This document shows, piece by piece, positions 1 to 11,391 of a stretch of DNA of 64,000 nt. Location: the NCBI RefSeq assembly GCF_003086295.3, contig NC_092039.1:69025649-69089648 (forward strand), read 5' to 3'. Every line of letters starts with the position of its first letter. Position 1 is the first letter of the stretch. This stretch comes from Arachis hypogaea. Its lineage: Eukaryota > Streptophyta > Magnoliopsida > Fabales > Fabaceae. Both the position numbers and the translations under genes were made by a program. The notes under the pieces are model-generated. The model was not told the origin of the DNA. It saw nothing but the letters and a program-made list of their open reading frames with translations, and searched no databases.

Positions 1-378
1 CTAAACCTAGACAGCACCACTGCTAGTGAAAAGAGGATCTTGCAGCTGCAAGAACTGGAAGAGTTTAGGTCTCAAGCTTATGAAAACACCAAGATTTATA
101 AGGAAAAAGCAAAAAGGAGACATGATCTCAACCTGGCACCAAGATATTTCAAAGAAGGACAACATGTGCTTCTCTACAACTCCAAACTAAAACTCTTCCC
201 TGGGAAACTCAAATCAAGATGGTCCGGCCCCTTTCTTGTCACAAAAGTCTCACCTTATGGACACATAGAAATCATGAAAGAAAGCTCAAAGAGGACATTC
301 ACTGTGAATGGGCAAAGACTCAAACACTACTTGGGCAGCATGGGGGAAGCCCCCAAACAGAAGTATAACCTCAACTAG
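1..378 (+). CDS. 3' end of F gag-pol: integrase C-terminus
   Basis: An open frame runs in from the window edge and ends at a stop at 376-378. It encodes the last ~125 residues of a Ty3/gypsy polyprotein: a charged helix ([20 protein letters not shown]), then the integrase C-terminal module with [12 protein letters not shown] (GPY/F-type motif) and the closing [12 protein letters not shown]. The same closing block ends the polyproteins of E (39405) and K (63600). No stop or frameshift is present in this piece, but the upstream gene is outside the window, so intactness cannot be judged. The stop is followed after 12 nt by the conserved post-pol hairpin. Confidence 0.88.
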   Translation, partial: LNLDSTTASEKRILQLQELEEFRSQAYENTKIYKEKAKRRHDLNLAPRYFKEGQHVLLYNSKLKLFPGKLKSRWSGPFLVTKVSPYGHIEIMKESSKRTFTVNGQRLKHYLGSMGEAPKQKYNLN

Positions 379-390
379 AGAAGCAATCAT

Positions 391-437
391 CGAGCTAGCG
401 ACGCTAAAAAAGCGCTTTGTCGGGAGGCAACCCAACC
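391..437 (+). other. Post-pol hairpin block (hairpin I), F copy
   Basis: Block GAGCTAGCGACG...AAAGCGCTTT followed by stem GTCGGG, loop AGGCAA, stem CCCAAC. One mismatch (third stem pair, C-A) compared with the perfect stems in E, J and K. It starts 12 nt after the pol stop. Confidence 0.7.
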
Positions 438-1890
438 TGAGGTAATTCTCTTTTCATGATTGTCTCAATAAAAACTTCAAGTTGAGTTCTCTGTATTGTG
501 AGAAGCTAAGTTTGATGTTGCAAACCAAAACATTTCAAGGGTGAATGTGAAACTCTAAGTTTGGTATTCCACCAAAGACTCCAGCTGAAGAGTGCATTGC
601 AACCCCTCAGTGATAAAGCATTGCTCTAATAACCAGAGAACTCACTTGACAAAGGTTTAACCTCTAATGCATAGTTTGTCTTTTTAAGCTCATAGTTGTT
701 TTCTTAATAAAAGCACATGAGGTTTCTGCATGTATTTAAATTGCTGCATTAGGCAAGGAACTAAGTTTGGTGTTCACACACTAAATTAAGTTCAGAAATT
801 CACAAGCATACATGCATGCTAACTATTTTCCAAGTGCTTAGGGAACAAGCAACTTCCAATAGTGTTACAGGAATTCAATTAATCTCAGGGAATAATCATA
901 CTTCATTATCCAAGGAGACAAATAAGGACGCAAAATGCTAGGATGATAATGCCAAGGAAGACATCATGAGGTTGTATTGAACTGTCTCGGAGTTGCAGTA
1001 CTTTAATTGAAAAATGATTGAATATTGTCCTAGAAACCTGCATCTTCTACTTGTTCCTCTTTATTCACATCGAAGTGTGCTATTCTAGGCCCTAGCTTTC
1101 ATTTTCATCTTGCTTATATGTATGCTTGCCCTTCTAAGTCAATTAAAAAGAAAATGTTATGAAAAACAAGAGTGGAGTTATCTTGTGAAGCAAATTCTTA
1201 AGTTTGTGGTATGGTCATTGATCAGCTAAGTTGGTTCACCTACAAGGTATAGAGGCAACTATATGCTCTAAACCACATGCTTGAAACACATTCTATCCAA
1301 ACAATAAGATCCCAATAAGAGAAGAGAGAAAAATAATAAGAGTTTGAGAAAGAAAGAAAAACAATAAGACATAATGCTAGGCACCAAGGGTTTGAATATT
1401 GAGGCATGTGTCTGTGGTGTCCATGTGCAAGGGATATGCTTGGATGAATAAGCTCTTAGGGGTGCCTTATCACTTGGTAACTTGGGTTAACTAATCTGGG
1501 ATTATCAGCTGAAAGTCCACTATCAAGAATAACCCTTGCTACAGAGCACTTAGTGACCCAAAGAGGTGTTGGACACCAAGGTCTCAAGAAAGAAAAATGA
1601 CAAACCATATGCCTGTGGTGTGTATGTATAGGGGAAAGAGACTTGAGGGAGTAAGCCCTTAGGGGTGTCTCAACACCTAGCACCTTGAACCAACTGGTTC
1701 GGGAGTGTTGGCTGAAAGCTTATCATAAAGAGTCGCCCTCTCACAGAGCACTTAGCCTAAAAAGAAATACAATAAACCTTGGAAAAGAAGGAAGGATCAA
1801 TAATAAGAAGTCTTAAAGGATGCAATCAAGCAAGTGTTTAAGGGCATGATAAAGGCCTGGAAGCCAGTGAAGGAATGAACCTAAGCATGA
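438..1890 (+). other. F post-pol spacer without ORF2
   Basis: Non-coding stretch with AAGTTTGGTG-like words near 511, 557 and 763 and a weak purine-loop hairpin at 835-851. Two imperfect copies of a ~200-bp block lie in tandem (about 1400-1560 and 1605-1760), each with the AGGGGTG, ACCAAC/ACTAAT and CACTTAG words also seen in the 3' spacers of E and J. No env-position ORF is found. I could not find the hairpin-plus-AAGTTTGGTGTTG signature or a TG LTR start before the palindrome array, which suggests a deletion across the LTR junction. Confidence 0.6.
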
Positions 1891-2837
1891 TAAGCCAACG
1901 TTAGTGACACTCACCTTTGTCACTAACGTTGGAGATGGCATTCACTACCACGTTAGTAGCTACGTTAATCTAATTAACGTGAGCTCTAACATGGGAAGGA
2001 GGGGCGTTTGGAGCGTTAGTGACAAAGGTAAGTGTCACTAACGCTCTCGAGCTTAGGCATGCCCACGTTAAGAGTCACGTTAGTTATACTAACGTGAACT
2101 CTAACGTAGGGAAACGGGGCACAAGGCAACGTTATTGGAAAAGGTGATTCCCAATAACGTTCGTGAAGGACCAAGAAGCAACGTTAGTGGTCACTTTAGT
2201 GCCACTAACGTTGAAGTTAACGTTGATCATTTTGGGTTGGAACATTAGTGGAAAAGGTGATTGTCACTAACGTTCCCGAACCTACATCCTCACTTAACGT
2301 TAACGCCACTAACGTCCTAACTAACGCCCATGCCTCACTCACACTTTTTCTGCTAACAAAGCTGAGCCCACTGAAGATTGTAACTACTTCAACTCAAGAT
2401 CAAAGGCCCATATCCAAGAATTGGAGAACTCACTAGAAGATCAAGAAGAGTAGTATATATAGGAGTAGCTTTGAACTAATAGGGAGCTTTTTGGCACTTT
2501 TGAGAATTACACTCTGTATATTTACTGCATGTATTCTGTTCTACCCATTTTCATTTCTATTTCTAGAGTTATGAACAACTAAACCCCTTTCATTGGGTTA
2601 CAGAGCTCTGTTGTAATTTGATGGATCAATTATAGTTTTCATTCTTCTTCCTCTTTTTTTTCTCTTGATTTACTAGAAAGCTTTCGATCTTACTTTAATT
2701 GGTTAGTTGTCTTAGAAAAAAAACTCTCCATAATTGAATCTCCTCTGAGCCTTGGAATGCTTTCTCATGTTGGACCAAATTGGGGTCTGGGCGAATATAA
2801 TGACATGTAATCTTCCCACCACTTTGATTTGGAAATA
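1891..2837 (+). repeat. F 3' LTR, left piece, with palindrome array
   Basis: Matches the reverse complement of 35100-36480. An array of inverted repeats fills 1895-2335: arms AACGTTAGTGACA and TGTCACTAACGTT around short loops, plus shorter TTAACGTGA types. A TATA box (TATATATAGG) is at 2454-2463. The piece ends at GGAAATA, where R2 inserted; the LTR resumes at 23269. The true LTR start is not visible. Confidence 0.7.
2833..2837. repeat. Target-site duplication of R2 (left copy)
   Basis: AAATA here and again at 23269-23273, directly flanking the TG...CA ends of R2. Confidence 0.9.
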
Positions 2838-4468
2838 TGGTGCACGAAATTGTGATCTTCAATGGCGCCATCAACACGCTCAATTGCAATCTCAACTCTT
2901 TATCACAACTTCGTACAACTAACCAGCAAGTGCACTGGGTCGTCCAAGTAATAAACCTTACGCGAGTAAGGGTCGATCCCACAGAGATTGTTGGTATAAA
3001 GCAAGCTATGGTCATCTTGTAAATCTCAGTCAGGCGGATTCAAATGGTTATGGAGGATTAATAATTAAAAGATGAATAAAACATAAAATAAAGATAGAGA
3101 TACTTATGTAATTCATTGGTGAGAATTTCAGATAAGCGTATGGAGATGCTTTGTCCCTTCCGTCTCTCTGCTTTCCTACTGTCTTCATCTAATCCTTCTT
3201 ACTCCTTTCCATGGCAAGCTGTATGTTGGGCATCACCGTTGTCAATGGCTACAGTCCCGTCCTCTCAGTGAAAATGTTTAACGCGCTCTGTCACAGCACG
3301 GCTATTCATCTGTCGGTTCTCGATCATGTCGGAATAGAATCTAGTGATTCTTTTGCGTCTGTCACTAACGCCCCACAATCGTGAGTTTGAAGCTTGTCAC
3401 AGTCATTCAATCCTTGAATCCTACTCAGAATACCACAGACAAGGTTTAGACCTTTCGGATTCTCAAGAATGGCCGCCAATGGATTCTAGCTTATACCACG
3501 AAGATTCTGATTAAGGAATCCAAGAGATATCCACTCAATCTAAGGTAGAATGGAGGTGGTTGTCAGGCACACGTTCATAGGTGAGAAAGATGATGAGTGT
3601 CACGGATCATCACATTCATCAAGTTGAGGAACAAGTGATATCTTAGAACAAGAATAAGCTGAATTGAATAGAAGAACAATAGTAATTGTATTAATATTGA
3701 GGTACAGCAGAGCTCCACACCTTAATCTATGGTGTGTAGAAACTCCACCATTGAAAATACATAAGAACAAGGTCTAGGCATGGCCGAATGGCCAGCCTCC
3801 CATAATCTAAGAACTAGACGTCCAAAGATGATCCTAAGATCTAAAGTGATCAAAAGATGAAAATACAATAGCAAAAGGTCCTATTTATAGAGAACTAGTA
3901 GCTTAGGGTTTACAAAAATGAGTAAATGACATAAAAATCTACTTTAGGGCCCACTTGGTGTGTGTTTGGGCTGAGCATTGAAGCTTTCATGTGTAGAGAC
4001 TTTTCTTGGAGTTAAACGCCAGCTGTTGTGCCAGTTTGGGCGTTTAACTCCCATTCTTGTGCCAGTTCCGGCGTTAAACGCCAGAATTCTTGAGCTGATT
4101 TGGAACGCCGGTTTGGGCCATCAAATCTCGAGCAAAGTATGGAAAGCCCAGGATGTCTACTTTCCAACGCAATTGAGAGCGCGCCAATTGGGCTTCTGTA
4201 GCTCCAGAAAATCCACTCCGAGTGTAGGGAGGTCAGAATCCAACAGCATCTGCAGTCCTTTTTAGCCTCTGAATCAGATTTTTGCTCAAGTCCCTCAATT
4301 TCAGCCAGAAAATACCTGAAATCACAAAAAAAACACACAAACTCATAGTAAAGTCCAGAAAAGTGAATTTTAAATAAAAACTAATAAAAATATAATAAAA
4401 ACTAACTAAAAGATACTAAAAACATACTAAAAACAATGCCAAAAAGCGTATAAATTATCCGCTCATCA
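2838..4468 (-). repeat. R2 3' LTR
   Basis: 1631 bp, plus-strand ends TGGTGCACG...CTCATCA; near copy of 21617-23268 but lacking a short segment near 4140. Minus-strand TATA box (TATAAATAG) at 3881-3889. GGCGTTAAACGCC-type palindromes at 4013-4115. The conserved LTR 3'-end box is at about 2923-2990. Confidence 0.92.
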
Positions 4469-4506
4469 CAACACCAAACTTAAATTGTTGCTTGTCCCCA
4501 AGCAAC
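4469..4506 (-). promoter_or_regulatory. Hairpin II and plus-strand primer-like motif, R2
   Basis: On the minus strand: arms GTTGCTTG / CAAGCAAC with loop GGGA (4506-4487), then TTTAAGTTTGGTGTTG abutting the 3' LTR start. This is where a polypurine tract should be, but no purine run is present. Confidence 0.75.
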
Positions 4507-5411
4507 TGAAAATCAAATAAGATAAAAAGAAGAGAATATGCAATGAATTCCAAAAACATATATGAAGATCAGTATTAATTAGATGAGCGGGGCTTTTAGC
4601 TTTTTGCCTCTGAACAGTTTTGGCATCTCACTCTATCCTTTAAAATTCATAATGATTGGCTTCTATAGGAACTCAGAATCCAGATAGTGTTATTGATTCT
4701 CCTAGTTAAGTATGATGATTCTTCAACACAGCTACTTTATGAGTCTTGGCCCTGGCCCAAAGCACTCTGTCTTCCAGTATTACCACCGGATACATACATG
4801 CCACAGACACATAACTGGGTGAACCTTTTCAGATTGTGACTCAGCTTTGCTAGAGTCCCCAATTAGAGGTGTCCACGGTTCTTAAGCACACTCTTTTTGC
4901 CTTGGATCACCACTTTATTTTTACCCTTGCCTTTTGGTTTAAAGGGCTATTGGCTTTTTCTGCTTGCATTCTCTCTCTCTTTTTTTTTCGCACATAATCT
5001 CTTTTTTTTTTTGAATTCACTGCTTTTTCTTGTTTCAAGAATCATTTTTATGATTTTTCAGATCCTCAATAACATGTCTCCTTTTTCATCATTCTTTCAA
5101 GAGCCAACATTCATGAACAACAAATTCAAAAGACATATGCACTGTTCAAGCATACATTCAGAAGTCAAAGTATTGCCACCACATCAAAATAATTAATCTG
5201 TTATAAAATTCAAAATTCATGCAATTCTTCTCTTTTTCAATTAAGAACATTTTTCATTTAAGAAAGGTGATGGATTCATAGGACATTCATAACTTTAAGG
5301 CATAGACACTAAGACACTAATGATCATAAGACACAAACATAAATAAACATAAGCATAAAAATTTGAAAAATAGAGAAATAAAGGACAAGGAGATTAAAGA
5401 ACGGGTCCACC
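4507..5411 (-). other. R2 3' spacer between ORF2 and hairpin II
   Basis: No ORF of note. It contains the conserved words found in all 3' spacers here (GGTAATACTGG, a CACAGACACAT block, CAAGAATCA). ORFs read here on the plus strand are T-rich low-complexity frames. Confidence 0.6.
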
Positions 5412-6536
5412 TTAGTGATGGAGGCTTGTTCTTCCTCTTGAAGATCTTATGGAGTGCTTGAGCTCCTCAATGTCTCTTCCTTGACTTTGTTGCTCCTCTC
5501 TCATGATTCTTTGATCTTCTCTAATTTCATGGAGGAGGATTGAATGTTCTTAGTGCTCCACCCTTAGTTGTCCCATGTTGGAACTCAATTCTCCTAGGGA
5601 GGTGTTGATTTTCTCCCAATAATTTTGTGGAGGAAAGTGCATCACTTGAGGCATCTCAGGGATTTCATGATGAGTGGGATCTCTTGTTTGCTCCATCCTT
5701 TTCTTAGTGATGGGCTTGTCCTCATCAATGAGGATGTCTCCCTCTATGTTAACTCCAACTGAATTACAGAGGTGACAAATGAGATGAGGGAAGGCTAACC
5801 TTGCCAAGGTAGAGGACTTGTCCGCCACCTTATAAAGTTCTTGGGATATAACCTCATGAAATTCTACTTCCTCTCGAATCATGATGCTATGAATCATGAT
5901 AGCCCGGTCTATAGTAACTTCAGACCAGTTGCTAGTGGGAATGATTGAGCGTTGGATAAACTCCAACCATCCCATAGCCACGGGCTTGAGGTCATGCCTT
6001 CTTAGCTGAACCGGCTTCCCTCTTGAATCTCTCTTCCATTGAGCGCCCTCTTCACAAATGTCTATGAGAACTTGGTCCAACCTTTGATCAAAGTTGACCC
6101 TTCTAGTGTAGGGGTGTTCATCTCCTTGTATCATGGGCAAGTTGAATGCCAACCTTACATTTTCCAGACTAAAATCTAAGCATTTCCCCCGAACCATTGT
6201 AAGCCAATTCTTTGGGTCCGGGTTCACACTTTGATCATGGTTCTTGGTGATCCATGCATTGGCATAGAACTCTTGAACCATTAAGATTCCAACTTGTTGA
6301 ATGGGGTTAGTAAGAACTTCCCAACCTCTTCTTTGGATCTCATGTCGGATCTCCGGATATTCACTCTTTTTGACTTTGAAAGGGACCTCGGGGATCACCT
6401 TCTTCATGGCCACAACTTCATAGAAGTGGTCTTCATGCACCCTTGAGATGAATCTCTCCATCTCCCATGACTCGGAGGTGGAAGCTTTTGCCTTCCCTTT
6501 CCTCTTTCTAGAGGTTTCTCCGGCCTTAGATGCCAT
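5412..6536 (-). pseudogene. R2 ORF2 (env-position, 'putative plant transposon protein' type), one premature stop
   Basis: The frame starts at ATG 6536 (MASKAGETSRKRKGKAK, a basic N-terminus) and runs 374 codons to TAA at 5412-5414. A TAA at 5550-5552 cuts it at residue 328. Across that stop the frame continues to match the C-terminal coiled-coil region of R1 ORF2 (HEIREDQR.MREEQQ.QGRDIEELK). The core (RGWEVLTNP, VQEFYANAWI, RAIMIHSIM, LAFPHLICHLC) is almost identical to R1 and recognisable in E. I recall such proteins in legume databases as the 'putative plant transposon protein' domain; that name is from memory. No membrane segment or signal peptide is evident, so an envelope function is not supported. 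Confidence 0.8.
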
Positions 6537-7329
6537 AAATGGTTATGGAAAAACAAAAAGCAATGCTTTTACCACACCAAACTTAGAAGGTTTGCTCGTC
6601 CTCTAGCAATAGAAGAAGAAGAAATAGAGGAGATGGAGGTGGCTTTATTTTTTGGCCAAGGGGGAGAAGTAGTGTGTAGGTTGTGTGAAAATAAAGGAGT
6701 GAAGATGGATTTATATAGGGGTGGAGAGAGGGGTAGGGTTCGGCCAATATGGGTGGGTTTGGGAGGGAAAGTGGTTTGAATTTGAATGGTAAGGTAGGTG
6801 GGGTTTTATGAAGGATGGATGTGAGTGGTGAAGAGAATGGTAGGATTTGATAGGTGAGGGGTTTTTGGAAAAGAGGTGTTGAGGTGATTGGTGAATGGGT
6901 GAAGAAGAGAGAGAGTGGTGGGGTAGGTGGGGATCCTGTAGGGTCCACAGATCCTGAGGTGTCAAGGATAATTCATCCCTGCACCAAGTGGCATGCAAAA
7001 ATGCTCCTTCTGCCAATCCTAGCGTTAAACACCGGGATGGTGCCTATTTCTGGCGTTTAACGCCAGCTTCTTGCCCATTCCTAGCGTTAAACGCCAGTCT
7101 GGTGCCCCTTTCTGGCGTTAAACGCCCAGAATGGTGCCAAACTGGGCGTTAAACGCCCATTTTGCTATCTTCACTTGCGTTTAAACGCCAGTAAATTTTC
7201 CTCCAGGGTGTGCTATTTTTCTTTTTATTTTTCATTCTGTTTTTGCTTTTTCAATTGATTTTGTGACTTCACATGATCATCAACTTACAGAAAACATAAA
7301 ATAACAAAAGAAAATAGATAAATATAGCA
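6537..7329 (-). other. R2 region upstream of ORF2: hairpin, palindrome array, acceptor-like site
   Basis: Reading the minus strand from hairpin I: a pyrimidine-rich tract ending in AG at about 7284, an array of GGCGTTAAACGCC-type palindromes (7200-7019), then a GC-poor stretch, a weak purine-loop hairpin (6609-6592, arms TTGCT / AGCAA) and an AAGTTTGGTG word at ~6583 just before the ORF2 start. Low-complexity Pro/Leu-rich frames here are not credible genes. Confidence 0.65.
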
Positions 7330-7375
7330 TTGGGTTGCCTCCCAACAAGCGCTTCTTTAATGTCAGTAGCTTGAC
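7330..7375 (-). other. Post-pol hairpin block (hairpin I), R2 copy
   Basis: Minus strand: GTCAAGCTACTGACATTAAA, AGCGCTT, then GTTGGG / AGGCAA / CCCAAT (outer pair becomes G-T). It begins 19 nt after the gag-pro stop. Confidence 0.8.
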
Positions 7376-7394
7376 AGTGGGCTCTCATGGAGCC

Positions 7395-7460
7395 TCACAG
7401 ATACTCAGAGCCATGTTGGAACCTCCCAACACCAAACTTAGAGTTTGACTGTGGGGGCTT
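7395..7460 (-). pseudogene. R2 gag-pro, last codons left of R1
   Basis: After removal of R1 and one TSD copy the frame from 17865 continues here without a shift and ends at TGA 7395-7397. The short tail contains SNSKFGVG, the translation of the AAGTTTGGTGT word. Confidence 0.85.
7456..7460. repeat. Target-site duplication of R1 (left copy)
   Basis: GGGCT here and at 17860-17864, flanking the two LTR ends of R1. Confidence 0.93.
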
Positions 7461-9144
7461 GGTGGACGAAATTGTGATCACATCAATATAGTATTCTTTG
7501 TTGTTGTATGGAATCATTATTGTGGCTCTTTGGCTATGTGTGGACACAACTCCGTTCAACTTAACCAGCAAGTTGACTGGGTCATCCAAGTAATACCTTA
7601 CGTGAGTAAGGGTCGATCCCACAGAGATTGTTGGTATGAAGCAAGCTATGGTCACCTTGTAAATCTCAGTTAGGCAGATTAAATTGGTTTATGATGAGTT
7701 CGAAAACTAATAATAAAAAGAAAATAAAAGGGATAGAAATACTTATGTAAATCAATAGTGCAAATTTCAGATAAGCGTATGGAGATGCTGTGCTCCTCTT
7801 GTATCTCTATTTTCTTATTACATTCATCCAATCCTTCCTACTCCTTTCCATGGCAAGCTGTGTGTAGGGCATCACTGTTGTCAATGGCTACATCCCATCC
7901 TCTCAGTGAAAACGTTTCTATGCTCTGTCACAGCACGGCTAATCATCTGTTGGTTCTCAATCAGGTTGGAATAGAATCCCTTGATTCTTTTGCGCTTGTC
8001 ATCACGCCCAGCCTTCAGGAGTTTGAAGCTCGTCACAGTCATTCAATCCCAGAATCCTACTCGGAATACCATAGACAAGGTTTAGACTTTCCGGATCCTC
8101 ATGAATGCCGCCATCTATCTAGCTTATACCACGAAGATTCTGTTGGGGAATCTAAGAGATATGCGCCCGGCCTAGAGTAGAACGGAAGTGGTTGTTAGTC
8201 ACGCGCGTTCATAGGTGAGAATGATGATGAGTGTCACGGATCATCACATTCATCAAAGTTAAGTGTAACGTATATCTTGGAATAAGGATAGAAGAGAATT
8301 GAATAGAAAGTAATAATAATTGTATTGAAACTTTGAGGTACAACAGAGCTCCACACCCTTAATCTATGGTGTGCAGAAACTCCACCGTTGAAAATACATA
8401 AGTAAAAGGTTCAGGCATGGCCGAATGGCCAGCCCCCTAAAACGTGCTCAATGGCCTCCTCAGATGAAGAATAATACAAATCTGAGACCAAAGATAAAAC
8501 GTGGTCAAAAGACGACTAATACACTAGTAAAAAGTCTTATTTATACTAAACTAGCTACTAGGGTTTACATAAGTAAGTAATTGATGCATAAATCCACTTC
8601 CAGGGCCCACTTGGTGTATGTTTGGGCTGAGCTTGGTCTATCCACGAGCTGAGGCTTTTATTGGAGTTGAACGCCAAGTTGTAACGTGTTTTGGGCGTTC
8701 AACTCCGGGTCGTGACGTGTTTCTGGCGTTTTACTCCAGACAGCAGCATGTACTTAGCGTTGAGCGCCACTTTACGTCATCAATTCCCTAATAAAGTATA
8801 GACTATTATATATTTCTGAAAAGCTCTGGATGTCTTCTTTCCAACGCCGTTGAGAGCGCGCCAATTGAAGTTCTGTAGCTCCAGAAAATCCATTTCGAGT
8901 GCAGGGAGATCAGATTCCAACAACATTAGCAGTCCTTTTGTCAGCCTTTTTCAGAGTTTTGCTCAAGTCCCTCAATTTCAGCCAGAAATTACCTGAAATC
9001 ATAGAAAAACACACAAACTCATAGTAAAGTCCAGAAATGTGAATTTAACATAAAAACTAATGAAAACATCCCTAAAAGTAGCTTGAACTTACTAAAAACT
9101 ACCTAAAAACAATGCCAAAAAGCGTATAAATTATCCGTTCATCA
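7461..9144 (-). repeat. R1 3' LTR
   Basis: 1684 bp, plus-strand ends TGGTGGACG...TTCATCA. Minus-strand TATA box (TATAAATAAG) at 8536-8545. Palindromes of the GGCGTT-AACGCC family at 8658-8772. LTR 3'-end box at about 7565-7630. The 140-residue plus-strand frame at 7758-8180 is not conserved as a protein. Confidence 0.95.
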
Positions 9145-9182
9145 CAACACCAAACTTAAATTGTTGCTTGTCCCCAAGCAAC
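9145..9182 (-). promoter_or_regulatory. Hairpin II and plus-strand primer-like motif, R1
   Basis: Minus strand: arms GTTGCTTG / CAAGCAAC, loop GGGA (9182-9163), then TTTAAGTTTGGTGTTG directly at the LTR start. Confidence 0.78.
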
Positions 9183-10242
9183 TGAAAATCAAATAGGATA
9201 AAAAGAAGAGAATATACTATAAATTCCAGAATATCAATGAATATTAATTATAATTAGATGAGCGGGACTTGTAGCTTTTTGCTTCTGAACAGTTTTGGCA
9301 TCTCACTTTTTCCTTTGAAGTTTAGAATGATTGGCTTCTCTAAGAACTTAGAATTTCGGATAGTGTTATTGACTTTCCTAGTTAAGCATGTTGATTCTTG
9401 AACATAGCTACTTATGAGTCTTGGCCGTGGCCCTAAGCATTTTGTTTTCCAGTATTACCACCGGATACACAAATGCCACAGACACATAATTGGGTGAACC
9501 TTTTCAGATTGTGACTCAGCTTTGCTAGAGTCCCCAGTTAGTGGTGTCCAGAGCTCTTAAGCACACTCTTTTTACTTTGGATCACGACTTTAATCATTCA
9601 GCCTCAAGCTTTTCACTTGGACATTCATGACACAAGCACATGGTTAGGGACAGCTTGGTTTCGCCGCTTAGGCCTGGATTTTATTTCCTTGGGCCCTCCT
9701 ATCCATTGATGCTCAAAGCCTTGGATCCTTTTTACCCTTGCCTTTTGGTTTTAAGGGCTATTGGCTTTTTCTGCTTGCTTTTTCTTTTTCTTTCTATTTT
9801 TTTTGATTTTTTTCGCCAGCTTTTATTTTTCACTGCTTTTTCTTGCTTCAAGAATCAATTCTATGATTTTTCAGATTATCAATAACATTTCTCTTTGTTC
9901 ATCATTCTTTCAAGAGCCAACAGTTTTAACATTCATAAACAACAAGATCAAAAGACATATGCACTGTTCAATCATTCATTCAGAAAACAAAAAAGTATTG
10001 TCACCACATCAATATAATTAAATTAAATTCAAGGATAAATTCGAGATTCATGTACTTCTTGTTCTTTTGAATTAAAACATTTTTCATTTAAGAGAGGCGA
10101 AGGATTAATGGATTTTATTCATAGCTTTAAGACATGGTTACTACATACTAATGATCATGAAGTAGAGACACAAAACATAGATAAACTCAACATAAAAAAA
10201 CCGAAAACAGAAAGAAATAAAGAACAAGGAATGAATCCACCT
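9183..10242 (-). other. R1 3' spacer
   Basis: Non-coding. It shares the GGTAATACTGG, CACAGACACAT and AAAGCATCAATG-like blocks with the 3' spacers of R2, G, E and J. Plus-strand Phe-rich frames at 9640-10021 come from T-rich sequence. Confidence 0.6.
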
Positions 10243-11391
10243 TTAGTGGCGTCTTCTTCTTGAAGGACCAACAATATCCTTAAGCTCTTCTATGTCTCTT
10301 CCTTGCTTTTGTTGCTCCTCCCTCATTGCTCTTTGATCTTCTCTTATTTCATGGAGAATGATGGAGTGCTCATGATGTTCCACCCTTAATTGTTCCACAT
10401 TGTGGCTCAAATCTTCTAAGGAGGTGTTGAGTTGCTCCCAATAGTTGTTGGGAGGAAAGTGCATCCCTTGAGGCATCTCAGGGATTTCTTGATGATGAGC
10501 TTCCTCATGCATCTCTTGAGAACCGTAAGGGATCTTTCTTGCTTGCTCCATCCTCTTCTTGGTGATGGGCTTATCCTCTTCAATAGAGATGTCTCCTTCT
10601 ATGATAACTCCAGCTGAGTAACATAGATGGCAAATAAGGTGAGGAAAAGCTAGCCGTGCCATGGTGGAGGACTTGTCAGCTATTTTGTAGATTTCATTAG
10701 AGATGACCTCATGAACTTCTACTTCCTCTCCAATCATGATGCTATGAATCATGATGGCCCGATCCACAGTAACTTCAGATCGGTTGCTAGTGGGAATGAT
10801 GGAGCGTTGAATGAACTCCAACCATCCTCTAGCCACAGGCTTGAGGTCCAGTCTTCTCAGTTGAACTGGCTTGCCTTTAGAGTCTATTCTCCATTGAGCT
10901 CTTTCCACACATATGTCCATTAGGACTTGGTCCAACCTTTGATTAAAGTTGACCCTTCTAGTGTAGGGGCGTTCATCTCCTTGCATCATAGGCAAGTGAA
11001 ACGCCAACCTCACATTTTCCGGACTAAAATCTAAGTATTTCCCCCAAACCATTGTGAGATAATTCTTTGGATTCGGGTTCATACTTTGATCATGGTTCCT
11101 AGTGATCCATGCATTGGCATAGAACTCTTGAACCATTAAGATTCCGACTTGTTGCATGGGGTTGGTTAAGACTTCCCAACCTCTTCTTCGGATCTCATGT
11201 CGGATCTCCGTATACTCATTTTTTTTTAGCTTGAAAGGGGCCTCAGGGATCACCTTCTTCTTTGCCACAACATCATAGAAGTGGTCTTCATGGCTTTTGG
11301 AGATGAATCTTTCCATCTCCCATGACTCGGAGGTGGAAGCTTTTGTCTTCTCTTTTCCTTTTCTAGAGGATTCTCCGGCCTTAGGTGCCAT
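10243..11391 (-). CDS. R1 ORF2, env-position 'putative plant transposon protein', 382 aa, intact
   Basis: I place the start at the ATG at 11391 (MAPKAGESSRKGKEK); the frame stays open for 50 codons upstream, but that part is Phe-rich low complexity and the R2 homologue starts at the same Met. The protein has a basic, Ser-rich N-terminus, a central globular region (RRGWEVLTNPMQQVGI, VQEFYANAWI, RRVNFNQRLDQVL, ARGWLEFIQRSIIPTSN, RAIMIHSIMIG, LAFPHLICHLC) and a C-terminal coiled coil ending in RRRRH. It has no RT, protease or integrase motif and no signal peptide or membrane helix. The homologue in E occupies the same place behind a complete pol gene. Function unknown; a role in the element's own cycle is an inference from conservation. 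Confidence 0.82.
   Translation of the reverse strand: MAPKAGESSRKGKEKTKASTSESWEMERFISKSHEDHFYDVVAKKKVIPEAPFKLKKNEYTEIRHEIRRRGWEVLTNPMQQVGILMVQEFYANAWITRNHDQSMNPNPKNYLTMVWGKYLDFSPENVRLAFHLPMMQGDERPYTRRVNFNQRLDQVLMDICVERAQWRIDSKGKPVQLRRLDLKPVARGWLEFIQRSIIPTSNRSEVTVDRAIMIHSIMIGEEVEVHEVISNEIYKIADKSSTMARLAFPHLICHLCYSAGVIIEGDISIEEDKPITKKRMEQARKIPYGSQEMHEEAHHQEIPEMPQGMHFPPNNYWEQLNTSLEDLSHNVEQLRVEHHEHSIILHEIREDQRAMREEQQKQGRDIEELKDIVGPSRRRRH

Noticed and set aside
5412..6536. Envelope gene
   Set aside because: Position fits, but no signal peptide, membrane helix or glycoprotein feature is seen and the C-terminus is a coiled coil.
6583..7016. Pro/Leu/His-rich ORFs before ORF2 of R2, and similar ones at 11451-11792
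   Set aside because: Low complexity, two overlapping frames with similar composition, not conserved between R1 and R2.
7758..8180. 140-residue plus-strand ORF in the R1 LTR, partly repeated at 16473-16793
   Set aside because: It is antisense to the element, differs in length between the two LTRs and is broken in R2 and K; simple LTR sequence.
9640..10021. Phe-rich ORFs in the 3' spacers of R1 and R2 (also 4897-5196)
   Set aside because: Caused by T-rich tracts, antisense to the element.
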